Part shown: positions 38,321-44,430 of the stretch, one piece after another
How positions within the stretch are numbered: position 1 is the stretch's first letter
Layout of the letters: each line of letters starts with the position of its first letter
Assembly: GCA_003559235.1 (NCBI GenBank)
Contig: PWME01000082.1
Coordinates: 1 to 44,430 of the forward strand
Direction of reading: 5' to 3'
From: Mollicutes bacterium
Lineage (GTDB): Bacteria > Bacillota_I > Bacilli_A > Izemoplasmatales > Izemoplasmataceae
DNA length: 44,430 nucleotides
Program-made: the position numbers and the translations under genes
Notes under the pieces: model-generated
The model's input: the letters and a program-made list of their open reading frames with translations, nothing else
Database searches by the model: none
Told to the model about the DNA's origin: nothing

Positions 38321-39600
38321 ACGCCTTCGGCCTCCTCACCATTATTTTTACGCAGCGCTTCAAAAATTGGGACCAGTATTGCGGCCACAAATCCTGCCGC
38401 AAAACCATTATTGTATAAATCAAAACCGCCTTGAAACTGCAAAGTAAGTGGCAATAACATCACGTGAATAAAGCCTGCAAAGATGCCTAAGAAAACCCCG
38501 AATCGTCCCGCGATCGGTGCAACCGCCGTCACGAATAAAACCGCAATCGCAATGCCAACACCAACATCACCATCATTTGTCATGTATAGGATACCATACC
38601 AAAACGCTGCACCAAGCATAACAGGCACTGCATTTTTCGGATGCTTCCCAAAAGCTCCAAATCCCATTACCGTTAAAATACCACCCATGACAGCCCCGCT
38701 AATATCAATATTTAAGGCCACCACAAACAAAGCAGAAATAATCCCCATCACACCGACATTAATCATCGCGATATCCATACCATGATCACGCACAAAATCA
38801 CTTACAAGTCGCCCGGTGCTTTTAAGCAACTTCGGATACTTCTTTAATACCTGCGTATTGGCAATAAATCCCCACGCAATAAAAATCGCACTTAACACCA
38901 GCGTCAAAAAGAGTAATTCATTATGGAATGCTTCACTTGTTTCATCGGAGCGAAACGGTTCCAACTCAAAACCAAATACCATACCCAAAATCGCTGTATA
39001 AAGCATTGATAAAACACCCATCGCAAAGCCGATGTTGTATAAGTTATACCCTTTATGGAACCGAATGGTATGCGCACTAAACGCCGGTAAAATAAACCCC
39101 GTTAACATCCCAACCAAAATCCCCGCAGGAATTGAGGCGGCATAAGACCACCCCGTCCCAAAAATTAAAAAACTCACAATCGGGGAAATACCCGTTGAAA
39201 AGAGTACCACAATAATGAATGACTTGAACTCTAAGTTTTGCATCCTAGCGTACAAGTAAATACCAATGTAAATAGGAATCGTATTAAAAATGTTTTTCCC
39301 AAAAAACGAAAACCCAGCAATCGTTAATAGCCCTGCAAATATCGGGCCTGTCATCTTTAAACGGAGCACCTCTAGCATAACGATATTAATGAGCATAATC
39401 GACGCAACATTAAAAAGTGTTGCACCAAGCCCAGCAATATATAAGTAATCACTAATTAAAACGCCAGGACTTTGTAAAATTTCAAGATAACCTTCATAAA
39501 TATTTTGTGGACTATCCAAGACAAACGCCATCGCAAACATTACAAATAATGCCGTAATAATCGCAATCCGTTTTTTAAGGTACGCAAAGATTTTATGCAT
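38317..39600 (-). CDS. DUF1576 family membrane protein with internal duplication
   Basis: A 427-residue polytopic membrane protein with about ten to twelve hydrophobic segments. It recognisably belongs to the DUF1576 family, whose function is unknown. The two halves repeat: GFSFFGKNIFNTIPIYIG (96-113) and GFGAFGKHPKNAVPVMLG (313-330); GYNLYNIGFAMG (184-195) and GFDLYNNGFAAG (392-403). The offset is about 210 residues, so it arose by gene duplication, the hallmark of many channels and transporters with pseudo-two-fold symmetry. GGGAG precedes the ATG. Confidence 0.87.
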   Translation of the reverse strand: MHKIFAYLKKRIAIITALFVMFAMAFVLDSPQNIYEGYLEILQSPGVLISDYLYIAGLGATLFNVASIMLINIVMLEVLRLKMTGPIFAGLLTIAGFSFFGKNIFNTIPIYIGIYLYARMQNLEFKSFIIVVLFSTGISPIVSFLIFGTGWSYAASIPAGILVGMLTGFILPAFSAHTIRFHKGYNLYNIGFAMGVLSMLYTAILGMVFGFELEPFRSDETSEAFHNELLFLTLVLSAIFIAWGFIANTQVLKKYPKLLKSTGRLVSDFVRDHGMDIAMINVGVMGIISALFVVALNIDISGAVMGGILTVMGFGAFGKHPKNAVPVMLGAAFWYGILYMTNDGDVGVGIAIAVLFVTAVAPIAGRFGVFLGIFAGFIHVMLLPLTLQFQGGFDLYNNGFAAGFVAAILVPIFEALRKNNGEEAEGV

Positions 39601-39631
39601 GGTGCATGTCTCCCATCTAGTAGATTAAAGA

Positions 39632-41236
39632 TTAAAGCAACGTGAAAACAACCGTTAGTATAACGATATAAACAATAAACAAAAAATTGGCATGTTGAAA
39701 GACCAACGTAAATTTACGCAACGCACGAACCGGTGCATAATCTTTACGAATGAAAACATAATACACACCAAACGCAAGGGCGAGGGTAATACCATAATCC
39801 AAGACTGCGCGAAGATTAAACGGGTTTATATGCGTCATATTAACCCCAAATAACCCTTCAAGAATCGGTCTATAAAAAATCCCAAGCAACAAACACCCAA
39901 TCGCAAGCATCCCTAAACTAATGTTTTCTGGCCACTTACGCATCGGATAACTAACGGGTTTTTTCCCAAAAAACATCGTTGCCATTTTTACAAACAACGT
40001 CGCCGTCAATATATTAGACACAAACAAAACCCAATACTGCACTGTATCAAATCCATAAAAAATCGCCGATTTAGATATAAACCCATTGAGCATAGGCGCC
40101 CCTGTAATCGCAAGCATACCAATAATCATAAAAATACTCATCACTGGCAACGCCTTAAATACCCCATGTAACTGATCAACATTTTTCGTTTGGTAAACCT
40201 TAATAATGACCCCGGCACTCAAAAACAATAACGCTTTAAAAAGCGCATGGTTGAAAATATGATAAACCCCACCGGTAAAAACCAGTGCATTACTACTGCT
40301 TAACCCGATGATAATCAACCCAACTTGTGAAACCGTAGAATACGCAAGCATTTGTTTAAGGTCGCGTTGACTAATCGCAAAAATGATACCAACAAACGCG
40401 GTCACAACCCCAATCACAAAGAAAAACGAATCGATATGAAACGATGCATCTTCAAACATAGTGGTGATGCGAATAAACAAATAGACGCCACCCTTAACAA
40501 TCAATCCACTAAGCAGCGCACTAATCGGTGACTTCGCCGCACCGTGCGCTTTTGGTAACCATGTAAAGACAGGAAATAGTGCTGCTTTAACACTAATACC
40601 TGCCATCATTAACGTAAACGCAAACCGTACCGCACGTTCATCTTGTAAACCACCAACACCATCTTGGATGACATCGATGTTAATCGTTCCAAACGTATTG
40701 TATAAAAAGATAATCCCAATTAAAAACAACAATACACCGCTTGTATTTAAAAGCAAATAATACAGTCCGGCACGAAACGATTTGCCGGTTTTATTGTATG
40801 CGATTAAAATCGTCACAATAATCGTCGTTAATTCCACAAACACAAACATATTAAACAAGTCATTGGTTTGGATAATGCCGAAAAATACACCTTGTAAAAA
40901 CGTTAAATAAAACAACAAATTATAATCCGTTTTACGGGCATCAAACAAATAAATGAGCACTGCCCACCACACAAACAATGTCAAAAAGATAAATGCCATC
41001 GCAAGCGCATCAACGCGCAAACTAATCGCAATTTCTCTTCGCCAGCCGCCAAGTTCAATCACCGGTGCGCTAAATCCACTGCCCTCAAAATGCACAAAAA
41101 AGTATGCTATTGCGGCAACACTTAACACAGCTTGGGTCACAAAAACGAGCTTATTCACCCGCTGCGACTTAAATAAGTAAATAACCAATCCCGTCAAGAT
41201 TGGTGCGACAATAAGTAAAATCGGAATAAAAATCAT
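39632..41236 (-). CDS. Orphan antiporter-like (MrpD/NuoN-type) membrane subunit
   Basis: A 534-residue membrane protein of the Complex I / Mrp antiporter subunit family (proton_antipo_M), about 14 segments. Key ion-path residues are kept: Glu135 in FVFVELTTII, Lys217 in SVKAALFPVFTWLPKAH, then Lys229 and Lys248 (LIVKGG). In Mrp, group-4 hydrogenases and Complex I such a subunit lies among several others; here no MrpA, B, C, E, F or G homologue is adjacent. It may work with proteins encoded elsewhere or with DUF1576. The ATG at 41236 follows AAGGTG. Confidence 0.92.
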   Translation of the reverse strand: MIFIPILLIVAPILTGLVIYLFKSQRVNKLVFVTQAVLSVAAIAYFFVHFEGSGFSAPVIELGGWRREIAISLRVDALAMAFIFLTLFVWWAVLIYLFDARKTDYNLLFYLTFLQGVFFGIIQTNDLFNMFVFVELTTIIVTILIAYNKTGKSFRAGLYYLLLNTSGVLLFLIGIIFLYNTFGTINIDVIQDGVGGLQDERAVRFAFTLMMAGISVKAALFPVFTWLPKAHGAAKSPISALLSGLIVKGGVYLFIRITTMFEDASFHIDSFFFVIGVVTAFVGIIFAISQRDLKQMLAYSTVSQVGLIIIGLSSSNALVFTGGVYHIFNHALFKALLFLSAGVIIKVYQTKNVDQLHGVFKALPVMSIFMIIGMLAITGAPMLNGFISKSAIFYGFDTVQYWVLFVSNILTATLFVKMATMFFGKKPVSYPMRKWPENISLGMLAIGCLLLGIFYRPILEGLFGVNMTHINPFNLRAVLDYGITLALAFGVYYVFIRKDYAPVRALRKFTLVFQHANFLFIVYIVILTVVFTLL

Positions 41237-41306
41237 ATGAGACACCTTCTTAGCCGCAAATTCATCATGTCAATAATACACGATTAATCCTTGAAGCACA
41301 AGCACC

Positions 41307-42275
41307 CTATTCAGCATCTACTGCATAAATATGAACATAAACCGTTTGCTTAACATCATTCATCTCAACGGTGAAAGGATAATCTTCCCATGAAGATGAT
41401 GGGCTATTAAAATCTACATCAGACGTATCAAGACTGACTTTTCCGCACGCACTTAAATCTAAGTCATGATACGCACAAAAGCTTGATTTGAAAGCAGATT
41501 CAAACGATATGTGATTGTTCTCACCTTGATCAATATGCCGCAAATCCATCGGCACATCTGCATCAAACGGTTTCACACGGTCATCCCCTTTTGGCACAAC
41601 AGACAATGTCATAACCTCACTCAAACTTCCTGGAGGATTGGCATAATATTGCTTATTGGTCTCTTGATTGCGTAGCGCAGCACTAAAACGCACACGCACC
41701 TCACCAATCTCACCGGTGAAATCATCGAGAAACGTGATGACTGGTTGCATCGTATTAAGCGCATCATCACCATATATATACGCATAAAAAGCATCAAGCT
41801 CTCTAAGTAAATCCGCTTCATCAAACCCTATTTCACGGTATTCTATGCTTGAAGGAAATAGTGGGGTTTGCGGAATGCGCACAAAATACACATAAGCAGG
41901 CAACCGTTCAACGGTTAATGGCCCTTCAAAAAACATCTCAAAGTGTGTCATGGTTAACCCCTCACGATAAAAAAGATGAAAGGATTCATCATCACAATAG
42001 GCAACAAACGCCCCAATCGGCGTTTCCTCTAATAACGCGCGTTCATCACACGTCGCAAACATTTGATCATACACACGCCATTCATCAATCGTTTCAGCGC
42101 GGTAATATAAGGACCCATCGAAAATTTTCAACGTCCCAACCATAAAAAGGACACCCGCAACAACGACTAAAAGCGCGGCCAAAACACCACCGATAATCGG
42201 ATACTTTTTCCAGTTTATTTTTTGCGATGCGCGGCGCTTCTTTTTTGAAAGGTATCGTTTGCGCGATTTCGCCAC
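41307..42275 (-). CDS. Single-pass membrane protein with large outside domain, unknown function
   Basis: A 322-residue protein with a very basic cytoplasmic N terminus (residues 1-24, rich in Lys/Arg), one membrane helix (about 26-48) and an acidic extracytoplasmic domain of about 270 residues. That domain holds four cysteines in two pairs (76 and 94; 267 and 277), suitable for two disulfides. No family is recognised. Translation starts at a GTG with AGGGGG upstream, 61 bases inside the preceding gene in another frame. Confidence 0.75.
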   Translation of the reverse strand: MAKSRKRYLSKKKRRASQKINWKKYPIIGGVLAALLVVVAGVLFMVGTLKIFDGSLYYRAETIDEWRVYDQMFATCDERALLEETPIGAFVAYCDDESFHLFYREGLTMTHFEMFFEGPLTVERLPAYVYFVRIPQTPLFPSSIEYREIGFDEADLLRELDAFYAYIYGDDALNTMQPVITFLDDFTGEIGEVRVRFSAALRNQETNKQYYANPPGSLSEVMTLSVVPKGDDRVKPFDADVPMDLRHIDQGENNHISFESAFKSSFCAYHDLDLSACGKVSLDTSDVDFNSPSSSWEDYPFTVEMNDVKQTVYVHIYAVDAE

Positions 42276-42979
42276 GGCAATTCCCCCTTCATATGTCGCA
42301 TTTCAAAACGGAACATCGCAAGCAATGACCCAGCGAAAATTAAATACAGTGTCCCAACGAATTGATCAAACAACCCAAATATGAAAAACACAACAAACGG
42401 TATACCATATTTTACGATAATAACATGAATTGATTCAAGCCCTTTTATCGATAGGATACTCATAACAATCGATAGGATGAATAACCCAGCAATAACGACA
42501 TGTGCCATAGTACTAGACAAACCAATAAAATTGACCACAAACCCAAAGCCATAAAAGAAGGCCAAAAGCATAACTTGTAAAGGTTGAATCACATAAAAAC
42601 GGCGCGTTTTTTTATACGGTGTAATGCCACCTTGTTTTACCATGCGTCGTTCTAACCAAAACCAAAATGCTTGTGAAATGCCAAAAAGAATCGCAAATGA
42701 TCCTATGAGGAGTGTAGCCCCTTGATCGGCACCGATAAGCATAGCAATCAATAAAAAAGCAACAAATAAAAAAATCAACGCCCCAAAGCAATATTTAATG
42801 AGTTGCAGTTCGAAACTATCTAACCACGCAAACTGTACGGTCGCAATGCCAAGCCAAACCAATCCCAAAAAGAAAAACAATCCGAATAAATACGGGGAGT
42901 AAAAGATCAAGCCAACCATCAATCCAAGCAAGAAAAACTGGAGTGCTGGTGCTACCAATGTCAGCCGTTTTATCATCAT
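42215..42979 (-). CDS. Polytopic membrane protein of unknown function
   Basis: A 254-residue protein with about eight hydrophobic segments (for example FFLLGLMVGLIFYSPYLFG and VVIAGLFILSIVMSILS) and a basic cytoplasmic tail. A short positive loop between segments (RRMVKQGGITPYKKTRRFY) fits a positive-inside topology. No domain family is recognised. TTGGAGG precedes the ATG. It is the first gene of the seven-gene minus-strand run; a TACAAT-like -10 is seen upstream at about 43013-43018, but no good -35 accompanies it. Confidence 0.75.
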   Translation of the reverse strand: MMIKRLTLVAPALQFFLLGLMVGLIFYSPYLFGLFFFLGLVWLGIATVQFAWLDSFELQLIKYCFGALIFLFVAFLLIAMLIGADQGATLLIGSFAILFGISQAFWFWLERRMVKQGGITPYKKTRRFYVIQPLQVMLLAFFYGFGFVVNFIGLSSTMAHVVIAGLFILSIVMSILSIKGLESIHVIIVKYGIPFVVFFIFGLFDQFVGTLYLIFAGSLLAMFRFEMRHMKGELPWRNRANDTFQKRSAAHRKK

Positions 42980-43080
42980 GATTTATTCCTCCAAAGAAAT
43001 TGTCACACCCATTGTATCATGCTTTAAAGCCAGCAAGGCATCGAAGATAAAAACATCCCAAAAAACCCACACAATGTTAT

Positions 43081-43113
43081 ATTACAAATTATTTTTTCGT
43101 AATACAAATTATT
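43081..43113 (+). repeat. Tandem direct repeat at the nuoE promoter
   Basis: ATTACAAATTATT (43081-43093) and AATACAAATTATT (43101-43113) differ at one base, start 20 bases apart (about two helical turns), and the second runs into the -35 box. This is the layout of a regulator binding site, but no protein can be named. Confidence 0.7.
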
Positions 43114-43140
43114 GACAAAAGAACATAATCCCTTTATACT
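43112..43140 (+). promoter_or_regulatory. Strong sigma-A promoter of nuoE-nuoF
   Basis: TTGACA (43112-43117) and TATACT (43135-43140) are exactly 17 bases apart. The start would be near 43147, giving a leader of about 87 bases. Confidence 0.88.
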
Positions 43141-43162
43141 GTTTTTAGTGCAGAAACGCGTG

Positions 43163-43209
43163 AGCATCATGACATACATGTGGAAGATTTGTCATGATGC
43201 TTTGTTAAT
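43163..43209 (+). promoter_or_regulatory. Leader hairpin before nuoE
   Basis: A perfect 12-bp inverted repeat (43163-43174 with 43190-43201; arms AGCATCATGACA and TGTCATGATGCT) with a 15-base loop is followed by TTGTTAATTTT. It lies inside the leader between promoter and ribosome site, so it could be a leaky terminator/attenuator, an mRNA stabiliser or an operator. Confidence 0.65.
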
Positions 43210-43233
43210 TTTACACAAAAAGGAGAATGGTCG

Positions 43234-43695
43234 ATGACGACGCAATCTATTTTAAAAAAGTTTCCCAAACAAGAAGACTATTTAATTGAGATTTTGCTTG
43301 CTTTACAAGCCAAACAAGCAACACAATCATTGTCTGAATCGGTTTTACAAGAAGTCGCAACCTACTTAAACATCCCAGAAAGTAGGGTATCTAGCGTTAT
43401 GTCATTTTATACCATGCTTTCAACCAAACCGCGTGGACACTATATCATCCAAATTTGTGAAGATGTTCCTTGCATGGTAGAAGATACCTTCAGTGTGCAT
43501 GACGTTTTGCAAAAAGTCCTTGGCATTACATTTGATGAAACGACAGAGGATAAAATGTTCACCATTGAACACAGTAGCTGCTTAGGCCATTGCGAACAAG
43601 CCCCTGTCATGCGCATTAACGAAAAAACCTACACGAATTTAACCCCAAACAAAATAAAAGCCATTATTGCCGAATATAGGGGGAAATCGTCGTGA
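43234..43695 (+). CDS. nuoE: NuoE/HndA-like [2Fe-2S] subunit
   Basis: A 153-residue thioredoxin-fold ferredoxin subunit of NADH dehydrogenases and NAD(P)-linked hydrogenases. The four cluster cysteines are present: CEDVPC and CLGHC, in the family contexts HYIIQICEDVPCMV and IEHSSCLGHCEQAPVM. The N-terminal helical part includes VATYLNIPESRVSSVMSFYTML. AAGGAG precedes the ATG. Whether it belongs to Complex I, an electron-bifurcating hydrogenase or a formate dehydrogenase depends on genes beyond the window. Confidence 0.93.
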   Translation: MTTQSILKKFPKQEDYLIEILLALQAKQATQSLSESVLQEVATYLNIPESRVSSVMSFYTMLSTKPRGHYIIQICEDVPCMVEDTFSVHDVLQKVLGITFDETTEDKMFTIEHSSCLGHCEQAPVMRINEKTYTNLTPNKIKAIIAEYRGKSS

Positions 43696-44430
43696 TAGAA
43701 AAAAAACTTTTAACCAAACGCTTTGATCACGTTGACCCCCTCTCAATCGATAGCGCCATAAACCTTGGTGCTTATGAAACGTTTAAACACGCTATAAAAG
43801 AAGAACGGATTGACGTAATTCAAGCAATCGAAGACTCAAGAATTCGTGGTCGTGGTGGCGCTGGTTTTCCTGCGGCTGTAAAAATGATGGCACTCGCAAA
43901 AGAAACGTCTCACCCAAAATATATTGTCTGCAACGCTGATGAAGGTGAACCCGGTAACTTTAAAGATCGCTATTTAATGGAAAAAGATCCCCATCAAATC
44001 CTTGAAGGCATACTCATTGCGGCCTATGCAACAGGGGCCACAAAAGGCTATATTTATGTCCGTGGGGAATATACAAAAGCCATGAATATTTTAAGACATG
44101 CGATCAAAGAAGCGACTGAAAAAGGGTTATTGGGTCAATCCATTGTCAATACATCCATGGATTTTTCCATTGAGGTCCGCTCCGGTGCAGGCTCCTATGT
44201 TTGCGGGGAAGAATTCGCATTGCTTGAATCGCTTGAAGGTAAAGCGGGAAGAACACGGGTTAAACCACCGTTCCCGACGTCTAAAGGATTATTCGACAAA
44301 CCAACCCTCATCAATAATGTTGAAACCTTTGCGGCATTTCCACACATTATCAAGATGGGTGGAAAAGCGTACGCTAAAATTGGCACCACTTCTTCTACAG
44401 GCACCAAACTTATTTCTCTTTCAGGCAATG
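43692..44430 (+). CDS. nuoF: NuoF/HndC-like NADH-binding flavoprotein subunit (partial)
   Basis: The first 246 codons of the 51-kDa-type subunit, which runs off the right edge. FMN and NADH site motifs are visible: RGRGGAGFPAAVKMM, VCNADEGEPGNFKDR and GAGSYVCGEEFALLESLEG, then VKPPFPTSKGLF. The C-terminal [4Fe-4S] cysteines are outside the window. Translation starts at a GTG overlapping the nuoE stop (GTGA), so the two subunits are made together. Most relatives read CGEETALL where this one has CGEEFALL, a small deviation near the nucleotide site. Confidence 0.93.
   Translation, partial: MIEKKLLTKRFDHVDPLSIDSAINLGAYETFKHAIKEERIDVIQAIEDSRIRGRGGAGFPAAVKMMALAKETSHPKYIVCNADEGEPGNFKDRYLMEKDPHQILEGILIAAYATGATKGYIYVRGEYTKAMNILRHAIKEATEKGLLGQSIVNTSMDFSIEVRSGAGSYVCGEEFALLESLEGKAGRTRVKPPFPTSKGLFDKPTLINNVETFAAFPHIIKMGGKAYAKIGTTSSTGTKLISLSGN

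Overview
The window is gene-dense, low-GC DNA (roughly 40% G+C by eye) from a Firmicutes/Mycoplasmatota-type bacterium. The Firmicutes signs are strong AGGAGG ribosome sites, consensus sigma-A promoters, an isoleucine T-box leader on ileS, MutS2 with an Smr tail, RNase HIII, the YmfF/YmfH peptidase pair, SepF, and an RNase P RNA with an AGGAAAGTCC core. Many genes end in TGA and tryptophans are TGG, so the standard code is used, unlike Mycoplasma or Spiroplasma. Deep mollicute-like lineages that keep FtsZ (Acholeplasma-, Izemoplasma- or Haloplasma-like) would fit. This placement is inference, not proof.

Layout. Most genes lie on the minus strand. From left to right: (i) 1-3759, a unit with a YczE-like membrane protein in frame with DeoC, then DeoD, YmfF and YmfH (cut by the window edge). 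(ii) 3835-6830, ileS behind a T-box. (iii) 6848-8897, yggS-sepF-yggT and an unknown membrane-anchored protein. (iv) ftsZ alone, between its own promoter and terminator. (v) 10180-15506, a two-domain 2-hydroxyacyl-CoA dehydratase activase, a dehydratase-like partner, and tgt, all overlapping. (vi) a plus-strand island at 15683-18213 with two paralogous SHOCT-like small proteins around a DUF2089 regulator, then an MFS exporter. (vii) 18207-25396, the operon lepA-hemW-xerD-deoB-ruvB-queA. (viii) rnpB, then pnp. (ix) 28130-31032, an AI-2E-family protein, an amidohydrolase and a UPF0316 protein. (x) rpsO, then ribF and truB, trxA, and mutS2, with divergent rnhC. (xi) 37047-42979, a seven-gene run of membrane and flavin proteins. 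(xii) plus-strand nuoE-nuoF, cut by the right edge, behind a strong promoter with a hairpin leader.

How the genes work together. DeoD, DeoB and DeoC form the deoxynucleoside breakdown route (nucleoside to deoxyribose-1-phosphate, to deoxyribose-5-phosphate, to acetaldehyde plus glyceraldehyde-3-phosphate), although deoB lies 17 kb from the other two. FtsZ and a very short SepF suggest Z-ring division. Tgt and QueA carry out successive steps of queuosine tRNA modification, TruB makes tRNA pseudouridine-55, and LepA, S15 and IleS serve translation. RuvB, XerD, MutS2 and RNase HIII serve DNA maintenance. The parts most worth following up are the DeoC read-through fusion, the SHOCT/DUF2089/MFS operon, and the membrane flavin operon, whose FMN-binding protein has a possible ApbE flavinylation motif beside an orphan antiporter-like subunit and an internally duplicated DUF1576 protein. 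No CRISPR array, insertion sequence, prophage or tRNA gene was recognised.
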